Positions 1-12,284 of a stretch of DNA of 64,000 bases are shown piece after piece. The DNA comes from Lithospermum erythrorhizon. Its lineage: Eukaryota; Streptophyta; Magnoliopsida; Boraginales; Boraginaceae. Under the pieces are notes generated by a model that did no database searches, was not told where the DNA came from, and worked only from the letters and a program-made list of their open reading frames with translations. How positions within the stretch are numbered: position 1 is the first letter of the stretch; each line of letters begins with the position of its first letter. The stretch is from contig JADFUC010001895.1 in the NCBI GenBank assembly GCA_019722365.1, forward strand, positions 558,001 to 622,000, in the 5' to 3' direction. The translations under genes and the position numbers were made by a program.

Positions 1-716
1 CTAAACCCTCATTCTTTCTCTCGGAATGTTATTCGATCAAACGCGTTGCTCTCTCTTCGATTGTAATTATTCACTTGAAAATAGTACGATTTGTGATGTG
101 TTAGATCTTCAAAGAGAAAGAACACCCTCTCACAAGAAATCAACTATTTTGGAATGAAATAATCGTGGAAAGTTCACGGTTCGTTAAGTTTTTGTTCGTG
201 TGGTTCATTAATGATTAAAAATTTAAATTATACCATTATATAATACTATTTTCTTCTTCTTTTAATACATTTTAGGTAATACGTATCATTTTCTTCAAAA
301 ATAAATCATTAATGTCTCAATTATATAAGCTTGTTTTTAACACTACGTAGCCATATGCCAAGTTTGTTCAATGGTACAGTGCGCATTCTAATTAAAGTAC
401 ATAGAATAATTTTTTTACATTTTTCATTGAATTTTTTAAATTGTATCATCTTAGAATGGTACATTTTAATAATGTGTATTATTTTTACATTAAAATTGGA
501 TACATATAAAGATTAATAAACATTAGTGAATCGTATCATTAATGAACCGTAATCGTTCTCAAAATAATCATACCATCCGTCCTCCTTTTTTCTTAACATA
601 ACAAAAAAGTTATATATCCCTATTTATTAGGACACACAAAATGATCGTCATTAGGATTGCCCAATTCGATTATTGATCAAAATCCATCACCAAAAATATT
701 TTAATATTATTTTATA
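1..716. other. AT-rich intergenic spacer
   Basis: No coding region is recognisable. The stretch is AT-rich and has loosely repeated words around 'tcattaatg'. A 12-base sequence at about 202-213 is repeated in inverted form at about 537-548, which hints at an old foldback element, but the arms are too short to name one. Confidence 0.5.
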
Positions 717-958
717 ACTTTCTCGTTCTAAAAGATTGTCCACTTTTAACTTTGATAGTTTTACTTTTCAAATTTGGCATTAAATGTTTTGTTTGTGTTG
801 TATAATGATGGAAAATATAAAAAATTTTGAAATGTATTTTTTTTAATTGATATGGATTTCATAAAATTATAAAATACAAACAAAAATATTGGAGTCAAAT
901 TTGGAAAAGTAAAACATCAAAAGTCGAAAGTAAACACTCATTTTAGGAACGGAGGGAG
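717..958. mobile_element. Stowaway-like MITE
   Basis: The right end reads 'ggaacggagggagta' and its reverse complement matches the left end around 717-745 (a 'ctcgttctaaaagattgtcc' type start). The ends abut TA dinucleotides, as expected for Stowaway/mariner MITEs with the CTCCCTCCGT terminus. It is about 240 bp long and has no coding capacity. The internal sequence is AT-rich and roughly palindromic. Confidence 0.7.

Positions 959-996
<38 letters not shown>
959..996. repeat. (TA)n(TG)n microsatellite
   Basis: About six TA units are followed directly by about thirteen TG units. It starts at the right end of the neighbouring MITE, so the TA run may have grown from its target-site duplication. 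Confidence 0.95.
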
Positions 997-1169
997 GAAA
1001 AAGATTTTGGAAAAATGAGTGCGAGGGGAAAACAGCTCTAGATAGAAATATTAAAATAGAAAGTCAAAATAATTTAAAACAGAGTCAGCTCTGGTCAGCG
1101 GTGCGATTCGATTAAATCTCCGTCGCCCGTTAAGGCGGCGATTGTAAGCAGGAAAATACTCTGAAACCT

Positions 1170-4100
1170 CTAGTGAATGTATTCAACCCATAAATCAACC
1201 CAAATCTTATGTTGCGGTGGTTGGTGAGAAGGAGAGTTCGAGGATGAAACTTCATTTATTCCTCCTGAAATTGTAGAATTTGACATGTGGTAAAGTGAAA
1301 TCGAGTGATGTTATGATTGGAATAAATGTCGGTGTCTGATTTGGATATGTTTAGGTATAATCAGGTTTGGAGAGATTGAGAATTTGCGATCAGATGGAAG
1401 GTGTTTTGTTTTTGAAAAAATGTGTTAAAATTTCATAGATATTCTTTGTTTTGAGAGTGATGGAGGTAGAGATGCCATGTTGGATGAAGGCCTGTGGATA
1501 TTTGCACAATACCCTATGATTGTGAGCTCATGGACTCCTGAATCAAATTTGGAGCGAAGAGGAGTAGAGAAGATTCTTGTGTGGGTGAAGATCCCTTTTT
1601 TGGCTTATAGTTTACGAATGATGAGATGTTTAGTAAGATTGGTAGTTACATTGAAATATTTGAGCGATGGAGCAACAACTAAATGTTCTAGGATCTCTTT
1701 GCATTAATATGTTGAGATTGATGCTACTAATGAGGTGCGGATCATGTTCCATTTAATTGAATGAAGAGGACATGAATTTCTACGGAAGGTTGAATATGAA
1801 TGGATTCTACTGAAATGTAACCATTGTAAACTCGGCCAGGCATAAGTTGAGCAATGCAAATTTAGGCCAGTGGTGGGTAGAAGGTCAGTTTAGGCCAAGA
1901 GGCAAATATAGGTGCGTGAATTTTTTGTTGAAGGTGATAAAATATTTAACATGTGAAATTGGAAAAGAAGCTGATAGTATTGTGGATAGTATCATTCCTC
2001 GAAAATTGTTTCCTCTTGTTGTTGAGTTAGTCGATTAATCCCTTTGCTATACTTGAAGAAGGAGGTGAAACTAGTGAAAGGTGAAAGAGAGAGTGAGGAT
2101 TGACTAAGCATGAGGTAGGTATCACAGGGTATTACGAATAACTTAATGTGAAGATGAGATCAATTGCTCAAATTCTAACGAGATCAAACAAAATAATCTT
2201 GTAGAAAGTGTTAGTCTACCCTCTTCAAATGAAGATAATAATATGGGTAATAGGGGCTTTGTTGATATAGCGGTTTAGGTTGAAAAAACATTACGATGGA
2301 ATTTGATATAAATGGTTTAATTGAAAATAAACTTAGAAGTCGGAATGTAGATAAATGTGTTGAGTAGTATGTTTATCGTGGTTTTTTACATAATCTTGAT
2401 ACGAGGGTTGGTAGAATGGGTATGTTGGAATCCTAGTCAGTTAGTTTTACCCCTTTTGTTGTTAGTGAGCAAGTAATTATAGGAGATGTGCAATTCCAAA
2501 ATAAGAAATGTGTAGTGGCAGTTGTATATGGCAGCACTGATAGAGGAGATAGAAAAAGATCTTTGGAGGGAGTTGGATAAATGACATGCAATAGGAGATA
2601 GGCCACAGGTAATTAGGAGATTTGATATTATGAGATACATTTTGGAGTCTCGGGGAAGCACTCCTGATTTGAATGTTGTTGATGAATCAATTAGTGCATT
2701 AGGAACATTGAAGTTGTTGATCATCCCGTTAAATCATTTACTTGAGGTAGAAATTAGAGAGATATAGAGGGGTTGTTAGAGTCTTTGGATAGAGTTATGT
2801 GCAACTATAAATGAAAGCGGTTAACGGAGGATCACGGAGTACATATTCCAACTCCATGTTACTCGACCATTATTCTCTGAATATTGATGTTGAGGATGAG
2901 ATTGTACAGGGGACCAGCCTTTCAAAATTTCAGCCATTTAGGTTTATCTATCTTTGAATATAATGGGAAGTTTATTAGAGAGGCTTAGAATAAGCATGAT
3001 GAAGGAGATGGCATGGACATTCTTTATTGTGGAATGAAAAAGACTAAAAAGAGGCTTAGAAAGCAATGGGTTGAATTCTCAACATTAGCTCAAAGGTAGT
3101 GAGAAACAAATTGAGTTTAAAGATTCAAATGGCGAAGATCTTGAATGAAATCTTAGTCCTAATATCTTAGCTAGGCACATATGTAGAGGTTAGTACGAGA
3201 AGGTTGGAAATGAGTAAAATTTCAATTGTTTCAAAAGTAAGTCAGGATGAAATAGTTCAAAGAGAATGCCCGATTACAAAAATTATTTCACAAAAATATG
3301 AAGAGTTCATCGAGCTCAAAAATAAATCCATCTATTAGGACAAATGGAAAGCTGATTAAGAGGATCTGGTGGAATCAAGAGAAGGTAGTGATACAATTTT
3401 TACAGGGAATCTGTTCATTGAATCTAGTAGTGAGGTGTGATCTTAGTAGGAGTGAAGACATTCTTGATCGAAACTCAAAATGATGATGTGATAATGCAGA
3501 AATGCAGCAATTGCTTTCAGAGATTGGAAAGAGGTAATGTTACCCATGAATGTGGGTAAAATACCCGAGGTCGATGGCTTTTACTATTGAGTTCTATAAA
3601 AACTCCTTAGAGTGATGTGAAAGGAGGCAGTCATTGAAGTTATCAGAACTTTCTTTGCTACAAATATTATGCCTGGAGAGTGAACAGCATTTATGAAGAT
3701 ACTTTCATTCCAAGGTGGAGCAGAATCAAACCATGAAAGAATTTAGGTCAATAGCATGTAACATTATGTACAAGTGTATTCTTTGTAACGAGTTGAAAGC
3801 TACTCTTTCTACTGTGATTGGAGGAAACTGACGGACTACCCATTGTCAGCAGGAGAAATATTTTAGATGGCATTTTGCTCATGCAGGAAATGGTTTGTGG
3901 TTATCACAAGAGAAGTGGAAGGCCAAGATGTGCATTGAAGATTGACATCATGAAGGCCTATGACAGAGTTAAATGGAGCTTTGTAATTTGTGAGAGTCAT
4001 AGGATATCATAGAGGTTCCTTTGTATTGGTATAGTCTTGTGTAACAACATGGTTTTTATTTCCATTAATGGAAACTTCATGGACATTTCCAAAGTAGTAG

Positions 4101-5760
4101 AATGCCGAGGCCGAGGCGTCATCATCCACTGTTATTGTAGGTCTTCACAAAGTTGTTGAGAGTCGAAAGATTTTCATTATCATCTTTAACTATGAAGAGA
4201 TGAGCCTTGTAAATGTCGGTTTCTTGATGACATGTTCTCTTTAAAGGTAGTGTTAATGTTGAATCTATAGAGATTGATCAAGAAGTTATTAGTAGATTTT
4301 GGCAAACTATTTGTGCTACATCTAAATTGCTTAAAATTCTAGCTATTTTGGGGTATATAATCGTTAGGCTAGTGAGCTTAGTGGAATTCTTAGATTTCCA
4401 TATAGAGCTATAAAATATCAGATACTTCTTGACTAAAAAGCTGGACACATCGTTGGCAGGGCTTGTTGAAAGTAATGAGATTGAAGCGGTTGGGGATCAA
4501 AGCATTGGGATTTCTTTGGGAGGGCTTATTCTAATTAAGTCGTAATTTTGGAGTGTACAATTACTGATAATCAATTGTGTTCCTTCTTATATAAATCATT
4601 CATGATATTAGAGGCTTCATGAGAGCTTACTTGTGGAAAGGGGTTGTGGAGGAAAATTACATGCCAAAAGTGTCTTAGAAGTAGGTAGTCCTCAAGAAAC
4701 AAGAGGGAGACTTGCAATAAAAGATATCCACATATGGAACACTGCTTGTATCGCCAAGCACATTTGAAATATTTATTGCAACAAAGAGGCTTTATGGGTG
4801 AAATGGGTGCATACTTATAGAATTAAAGGGTAGAGTATCTGGAAAATTCAAGGTACGGGTATTGACTCTTGGCTGTGGAGGAAGATGTTGAATCTGAGGG
4901 ACATAATCAAACCTTATGTGAAGATGTATGTGAGAAATGGTAAGAAATACGAACTATCTTTTTGATAATTGGCGTGAAAATGGTGTTCAGTTGATTTTCT
5001 TAGTCCTCAAAGCATTAGTTTTCTGCACATTATGAGTAAGCAATCTGTGGCTGAGGTCAATGGCATAATCAGATGGCTTGAGGGCAGGGATAATACCTCA
5101 GATGTTTAGATGTTCAAGAGTGATTTTTCTAGGTGCTTTGAAGATGATGATAATCAGTTGGAGTGGTTTGGAAGTGATCAATGCAAAATTGTGAATGTAT
5201 GGAATGAGTTGAGAAGTACCCATGCACATGTTTGGTGGTGGAAAGCCATTTGGTTCAAGGGCCATGTACCAAAGTTCAGTTTCATTTGTTGGACTCTGTT
5301 CCTAGACAGATTACCTACAAAAGATAGGCTCATGAAGTGGGGAGTAACACAGGATGATACATGCTTTTTGTGATGAGCATGAGACTTTGCAGCATTTTTT
5401 TTCAAATGCAAAGTTGTTGCAGAAGTATGAAGGAAATTATTGATGTATGCAGGAATATCATCAACCACAAGGTTAGGGAAGAGAGGACAAATAATGGCTA
5501 GTTGGAAGGGGCACAGGCAAGAGCTTCAAGAGCAAATTGCGCAGGTTTTGCATGATCACTGCCATCTATCACATTTGGACAGTCAAGAACAAGAGGCATT
5601 TTGAAGTTGTAGAGCAGAACTGTAATACTATACTTAGCAAATGTCTTGCTGATATTAGAGCTTGTGTTAGTAGGTGGAGACATGTAAATAGAAACAAGCA
5701 AAACTGGACCATTTGCACTGATGGAGGTTTGCTATGGCTATATTCGATTGTAAATAGTTA
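1170..5760 (+). mobile_element. Degenerate LINE (non-LTR retrotransposon)
   Basis: Successive + strand fragments match a plant L1-type LINE in the expected order. First comes a DUF4283-like gag region at about 1477-1707 (pattern 'GLWIFAQYPMIVSSWTP', then 'VWVKIP'), then a CCHC-like piece near 1805-1840 ('CNHCKLG'). Reverse transcriptase follows at 3818-4012, with 'LKIDIMKAYDRVKW' matching the RT motif around the first catalytic aspartate. Last is a zf-RVT domain at 5230-5450 ('FICWTLFLDRLPTKDRL', then a downstream Cys/His pattern in another frame). Stops and frameshifts are frequent, so nothing can be translated whole. The start and end are estimates, since no target-site duplication could be fixed. 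An AT-rich tract follows the 3' end. Confidence 0.8.
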
Positions 5761-5795
5761 TAATCTTGATTTTTTCATCATTAATAAAATCTTCT

Positions 5796-5892
5796 TAAAT
5801 ATTATATATATAATATTTAATCATTTTAAAGATGAACAAATATTATATATATAATATTTAATAATATATATATTTATATTTATATATATATA
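5796..5892. repeat. AT-rich palindromic direct repeat
   Basis: The 22-bp palindrome around 'attatatatataat' occurs twice, at about 5797-5818 and 5839-5860. A TA-rich run follows. It lies just beyond the 3' end of the LINE relic and may be its decayed tail. Confidence 0.7.
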
Positions 5893-6241
5893 TACTTTAG
5901 TTAAAATGTTATTAGATGTTATAATCATTTAAAGACAAGAACTTAAATTTTAGTTTGTCTCACAATGAGAAACCTGACTCGACGTATATGCATAAGTTGC
6001 AAAATACTCATTTCCTTGCTTCATCAAATTTGTTTCCTAATGTGGCAGGGGAGACCTGCCCATGATTAAAAATGTTCCCCTCTAAATGATGTAATAACTA
6101 AAAATCAAAGTGTAGCTAACAAGAAATTTCACTTCTTCAATTCCTACTACTCCGTATTAAAATTCATTCTCACGTGGGATTTCTTTGTTTGGTAAGTCAC
6201 TTCAACACGCAACAAATTACGATGGATTCAAATAACAACTA
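5893..6241. other. Intergenic spacer
   Basis: AT-rich sequence between the LINE relic and a MITE. No reading frame or structured element is recognisable. Confidence 0.5.
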
Positions 6242-6491
6242 ATCCCTTTATTCCATAAACATTATTCACTTTTTTTATAATTAAAACTTTCAAACTTTAA
6301 CCTTAAATATATTTATTTGTGTTATATAATATTTGATAAAAAAATATATCAATCAAAAGAGTTTGAATTATATTTTTCATTGATATAGTTCTCATCAATT
6401 ATTATACAATACAAATAAAAATATCTACAGTTAAAATTCAAGAGATATAACAAAAAGTTAAAAGTGGATAATCTTTATGGAATGGAGGTAG
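6242..6491. mobile_element. Stowaway-like MITE upstream of ACC synthase
   Basis: The left end 'tccctttattccataaac' is the inverted counterpart of the right end 'tttatggaatggaggtag'. Both abut TA. It is about 250 bp long and non-coding. It lies about 330 bp upstream of the ACC synthase start codon, so it is part of that gene's promoter-proximal DNA. Confidence 0.75.
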
Positions 6492-6651
6492 TAATTAACA
6501 AAATACAGATTTATTTTAATTTATGTGTTTTGTAGTTTTAGCTACCAAACAGTAGTCTTGGTTTATACTTGCCTTTTTCCAAACTTTGAACGTTGAAATA
6601 TAATTTTCTTGTTTTCTTACCCCCTAGCCTTCTCTAAGTCCCACCCCTCAC

Positions 6652-6668
6652 TCTCTATATACATATAT
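6652..6668 (+). promoter_or_regulatory. Probable TATA box of ACC synthase
   Basis: A TATA-like 'ctctatatacatatat' lies about 160 bp upstream of the start codon. It follows a C/T-rich stretch, as is common in plant core promoters. Position and sequence are the only support. Confidence 0.45.
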
Positions 6669-6823
6669 CTCTATCCTCATAGTTCTCAAATGCATTCTCA
6701 AGCTAACAATACCAAATTACACTATTATTTTTAGGTCTATAATAATTGTTCTAAGCAAGCTTTTAATTAATACTTTTCTGAGTGTTCTTAATTTATTGAC
6801 CATTTAAACACACACAAAATAAA

Positions 6824-9266
6824 ATGAGTTTAAAGAGAGGCAATTACCATGAGCAACTATTGTCTGAGCTTGCTATCGGTGATCAACATGGTGAAAATTC
6901 ACCTTATTTTGATGGATGGAAGGCTTATGATACTGATCCTTTCCATCCTACCAAGAACCCTGGCGGAGTTATCCAAATGGGGCTTGCTGAAAATCAGGTA
7001 CTTTTATTAGTTTTCCCTATAAACATTTGATACAAGAACTCTTCTTGCCATGCATTTTGATTCTTAGACATGCATTTCAAATTATTTATTGTGATAATTC
7101 CCGCCCCCTTTCAAGGAATCTCATCACCTCAAGTGCTAAATATTACTCAATATTTTATCTTCTCTATCTTGTTACAATGGTACATCATATATCATGTATC
7201 ATCGTTAATTAAGTATTTATTTAATCATTTATGTGTATCTTTATTGATTTGCAGCTTTCATTCGGTTTAATTGAGGAATGGATCAAGAAAAATCCAAGAG
7301 CATCAATATGCACAAATGAAGGAGCTCACAATTTCAAGGATATAGCTATCTTTCAAGATTACCATGGCTTGCCTGAATTTAGGAGTGTAAGTTGCATATT
7401 AATTCATGGTATTGTATATATAATACATGCACTACCCGTTGTGGGCGATTAATGATTAAACTCCCATCATCGCTTTGAATATTATATATGCATTAGTGCT
7501 TATAATCAAAATTTAGTGATAATGGGGTGTTTCCACTATGAGTCCAAATTGAATTTATTCATCATTATTGGTCTTAATTTATTCAGGCTGTGGCTAATTT
7601 TATGGGCAAAGTGAGAGGGGACAGAGTGAAGTTTGATCCAGACCGTATAGTTATGGCTGGTGGAGCTACTGGAGCAAATGAAACTATTATGTTCTGTTTG
7701 GCTGATCGTGGAGATGCATTTCTTGTTCCCTCTCCGTATTATCCAGCGTATGTATACCTCCTCTACTACACTTCAATTGGATAGTCTACATTTATAATGA
7801 GTATATATATTATTATAAGAATGATAATTTTTAATTTACTTGTTATACATATTAAATTATTTCTAGAGAGAGGCTTTTGATAAGTTATCATTATTTGATA
7901 TAGAATGAACAAACGGATTTAATTTGTGTTTTGAGTTAATTCGGACAAGTTTTGACTTTTATTTATTAAATTTTTGTCCAATTCGATAGTTCAACATATA
8001 CACACTCAATGATGTATGTATGCTACTAAAATGTCAAATAATGTGTTTATTAATATTCCACTGGACCCTGTCATCCGTGCTACTAATAAATTCCGAAAAT
8101 TGACTCACTCAGTCAATTACTAGAGAGGTCACACCTAAATCCGACATATATACGCGTTGAAATTTTGACCATAATTTAACGTTCTGACATTCTTTTTGCA
8201 TGCAATTATTCTCTATCAACAATTATTATTTACTTATTTATTATTATCCTCAAGCAGATTCAATAGAGATTTGAGATGGAGAACTGGGGTACAACTTTTA
8301 CCAATCCCTTGTGAAAGTTCAAACAACTTCCAAATAACGTTACAATCACTACAAAAAACCTATGAAAATGCAATAAAAAACAATATCAAAGTGAAAGGAT
8401 TGATCCTCACAAACCCTTCTAATCCATTAGGCACAACTTTAACAAGAGAAACACTAAAATCCCTAGTGAGCTTCATCAATTCAAAACGCATCCATATAGT
8501 TTGTGATGAAATATATGCAGCCACTGTTTTCACCTCTCCAGACTTCACAAGCGTGGCTGAAGTAATTGAAGAAGTCGAATGTGACAAAGATTTGATTCAT
8601 ATTGTCTATAGCTTGTCTAAAGACATGGGACTTCCTGGATTCCGTGTAGGGATTGTTTATTCATTCAACGATGTTGTTGTAAGTTGTGCCAGAAAGATGT
8701 CCAGTTTCGGCTTAGTTTCATCACAAACACAATATTTTCTTGCAACCATGTTGTCGGATGATGAATTTGTGAGCAAATTCTTGAAAGAAAGTTCAACAAG
8801 ATTAGGAAATAGGCATGGAATCTTCACAGAAGGGCTTGAAGAAGTTGGAATTACATGTTTGAGAAGCAATGCAGGGCTTTTTTGCTGGATGGATTTAAGA
8901 AAATTGCTGAAAGATTCATCATTTGAAGCTGAAATGGAGCTCTGGAGAGTGATAATAAATGAGGTGAAGCTTAATGTTTCTCCAGGGTCATCTTTTGAGT
9001 GTTTGGAGCCTGGATGGTTTAGGGTATGTTTTGCCAATATGGATGATGAAACTATGGGAATTGCACTCAAGAGGATTAAGATGTTTGTTGGGAAGGCGGA
9101 GGAAGGGGAAGCGCCGCCTGCTCCGAGGTGGAGGAAGGACCTAAGGCTTAGCTTTTCATCAACAAGCAGAATGATTCTTGATAATGAAGGTGGTGCCATG
9201 TTGCCTCATATGATGTCCCCTCATTCTCCAATGCCACACTCTCCTCTGGTTTTAGCTCAAACTTAA
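6824..9266 (+). CDS. ACS: 1-aminocyclopropane-1-carboxylate synthase, type 1
   Basis: This PLP enzyme converts S-adenosylmethionine to ACC, the committed step of ethylene biosynthesis in the cytosol. Four exons splice in frame: 6824-6997, 7255-7386, 7587-7747 and 8258-9266, giving 491 aa, a normal length for the family. Exon 1 holds the conserved '[14 protein letters not shown]' block. '[10 protein letters not shown]' and 'CDEIYA' belong to the PLP fold. The active-site block is '[14 protein letters not shown]', with the Schiff-base lysine at about residue 277. The C-terminus carries 'LRLSFS' (CDPK-type site) and '[10 protein letters not shown]' (MAP-kinase Ser-Pro sites), the layout of type-1 isozymes whose protein stability is raised by phosphorylation. 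All introns begin GT and end AG. The start is the first ATG of the conserved N-terminus, and the stop is followed by AT-rich 3' UTR. Confidence 0.97.
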
Positions 9267-10663
9267 AATGTATTGTAGTTTAAAATTTCTTGAGTTGTGT
9301 GTATGTTTTAATTGTAACAATAATAATGGCGTGCAACTAATAAATGAGTTTCTTCGTTCTTGATAGTTGAGCTTTTGTATAAGTTTGATAACTAATAAAA
9401 TGGGATCATATATAAAATGGAGTATAAACATTGTTTCTTAAATATATATCCATATATAATCTCTAAATACTAGATTGCGGTTCTTTGGAACAACAATAAG
9501 CGTGAAAGCCCACGTTGTGAAGCCAAATTTCCTATTTCCCATTATACCCTTGCTATTATTTAAAAATAAATAGGAAGCAAAGCAGAAATAGATTGTAGAA
9601 TTCTTAACTTTTTTCATTTATCTCTCTCTGATATACTATCAGCCAGTATTCATCATTTCATTAGTTAAATGATTTAAGCAATGACACCTCATAATGGCCT
9701 TCATCTCATGTGATCTCGGCTTGTTAGATGTCTTTAACTCCATAATGTCGGCCGGTGTCGAGGTCTAAATCATCTCACAGTACAATGACAGATGTGATCA
9801 CTCCGACAAAAGTTAAATTTATCATGAAAATAGGAAACACTTGAGTTTTATGGGTCGTAAGAAAAGCATTACATTTTAAGAATAGCAGGAGGGTATTTAT
9901 AGAAATTAGCGGTTTATGAGGAGCAGTGATGTCAAGCCTTGTAGAAGGAGACAAATGTCTTTAGATTAAATCTTTATTTTTTCATTGAGCTCAAAAGTGG
10001 TCAATAAACGCCTATTTATATCATAGAAGACTATAGGTACTACTTAGGTATCTCGATCTTTTCTCAATTTGATACCATATATCTATTTATGTTTATATGT
10101 TGGAAGATAGGAAGTTGATGTTGAAGGAACTTTTACACTTATTATCTCAATACTTCTTTCCTGATCTTTTACAACATGAATAAAGTATGAGATGCTAAGA
10201 TGAACTACCATTTGCTACTTTCCATACAGAAAGAAAATGGGGTTCTGGGGTCAATTTAGTAATGAAGTATCGTAACTTTTTTCCTACAAGAATATGATAG
10301 TATATATCCGAACGTAGTGCAATGCATCCATCTACTATACACATTTTGAATAAACTTCTGTTGAAGAGTATTTTATACGGAATATACAATAATGGTGATA
10401 TTTGAAATACATTTACTCGTATTTAAGACTGATTAGCTTAAACTATTTCTATTCACTATTACATAGATTATACAATTAATAATTTGAATTATTAAGGAAC
10501 AATAACCTAAAGAAATTATATCATTAACAAATCAGCCTAATGCTATAATATATTATAGCATATAGTTCCATTAAGATATAGGCGTAGTAATGCCAAAATA
10601 TGTATGTACTCTTTAAACATCGCTTACCTTAAAAATACTATGTCCATTTATTGAAGAAAAGTA
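9267..10663. other. 3' UTR of ACC synthase and intergenic spacer
   Basis: The first 100-150 bases are presumably the 3' UTR and polyadenylation region, with several AATAAT/AATAAA-like words. The rest is AT-rich with no recognisable gene. Short open frames here (for example 10195-10389 on the - strand) show no family features. Confidence 0.5.
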
Positions 10664-10902
10664 CTCCCTCCATAAATTTTAATTAATTTTCAAAATTAAT
10701 AATTTTGATCTCTTAATTGTCAAACATAACTTTGATTTGAATTAAAGTTATAATGTAAATAATAAAACTAGGCAAAAATATTATGTTTTCTTATATATTT
10801 TTCCCAAAATATTATACAACATAACATGAAATAATATTTGACATCTTTTAAAAGCAATACATTAAAATTGAAAAAATGATTATCTTATATGGATGGAGGG
10901 AC
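10664..10902. mobile_element. Stowaway-like MITE
   Basis: The left end 'ctccctccataaatttt' and the right end 'atatggatggagggac' are inverted copies flanked by TA. About 240 bp, non-coding. Confidence 0.8.
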
Positions 10903-11669
10903 TATAATAAATTCAATATAGTTGCACAAGCTGGACTGTACACAAACGACTAGCTAGTGTATATGAAAGTTAAACATCAAAATCTAAAATAGTGCGATCA
11001 AATAAAAACAACTGTTAAATTTGTATCCAATAAATTGAAGTGTAAAGTAGCACATTAAATTTAAAATTTGTATCGTGGGAGAGTATAATAATAAAAGATG
11101 TCGATATGTACTCAATGTGCCGTCGATTCTAAATTTTTAGCAAATGATCAACATGATAAAAGCTAAGGTTAAAGAAGTTTCCATGATTGAATGGTGAAGT
11201 CACTTGTGGTGCACCCATAGTCCATAAGAGATAAAGAAGAGACATAGAACACATTAAGAGAGACCATGTGAGCTAGGGGTCCTAAGAAAGGGACAAATCA
11301 CCGAATCAAATCCACCTCTCTTTCAGTTACTCCATAGTCCATACACATCTTTAATGCTTTCGGACCAACCGCCTCCACCATACCACCCTCATACTCCATG
11401 CTCATTTATTTTTTGCAAATTATTAGAATACCATGTTCATTACGGATTATTTCTTTTAAGAACGAATTAAGGGCATGTTTGAGAAATCCTTCATATATTA
11501 TCAACATTATAAATGATCATATTTAATATAATCATCAATACATAATTGTGTAAAACGAAAATTACAATGAGAAACATTGAACCTAAAACATGCACCAAAT
11601 ATGATCCTCTCAACATGGTAACTAATTAACTACAATATACTCTAAAATTCTGTTTAATAAACAAAAATA
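10903..11669. other. Intergenic spacer
   Basis: AT-rich, with a slightly GC-richer patch around 11180-11400. No coding or RNA feature is recognised. Confidence 0.45.
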
Positions 11670-11930
11670 CTACTCATAAATCTTAAAAAGATTATGCCAT
11701 TTAATATTTTGGGTTAAAACATAAGCTTTTATTATTTAGTGCACGTTAGTGGAAGTAAGAAATAATATAGGCATGTAGGATCCTGATTAAATTAGTTTCA
11801 ATATATATTTTTGAAATATTAACTTTTATAATTTTAGCATGTATATAATTAAAATATTCGTTTTTAAGCGCGCAGTGTGCTTTAGAGGCGTAAAAGTTAA
11901 AATGAGACAATCTTTTTGGGATGTAGGGAG
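11670..11930. mobile_element. Stowaway-like MITE
   Basis: The left end 'ctcataaatcttaaaaagat' pairs with the right end 'atctttttgggatgtaggga' in inverted orientation next to TA. About 260 bp, non-coding. It is more diverged than the neighbouring copies. Confidence 0.65.
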
Positions 11931-12284
11931 TAATATTTTTGTAATATACTCCATTAAGGGAGGCTAATCTTTCTTTATATTTTTATGTCATTCATAAATT
12001 TTGATTTGAACAAAAAAAAATTTAAAAAAAATCATTAAAAAATAATGTCCAAATAATATAATCTTATTACATAATAAGTAGAACCTCTAGCGTCCTTGTC
12101 GCTTGACTTTAACTCAACAAACAAAATCTCTCTCAGACGCTTCCACACTACCTAACTTAACTACCAATTTAAGAGGATTAACATTTTCTTAATCAAAATA
12201 ATCTACTAATCTCTCTCTAATATATGTATATATACTCATACGTTTAATACACTACTTTTTAGCATATTTTGGAGGCGGTGGAAA
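11931..12284 (+). promoter_or_regulatory. Upstream region and 5' UTR of the ABIL gene
   Basis: AT-rich spacer between the MITE and the ABIL start codon. A TATA-like 'gtatatatac' lies at about 12226-12235, some 50 bp upstream of the ATG. The rest is unremarkable. Confidence 0.4.

Noticed and set aside
1..12. Telomere-like 'ctaaaccct' at the window start
   Set aside because: Only a single unit is present; a plant telomere needs long arrays of CCCTAAA.
8657..9199. 180-codon open frame antisense to ACC synthase exon 4
   Set aside because: It is a shadow of the conserved coding exon and has no family features.
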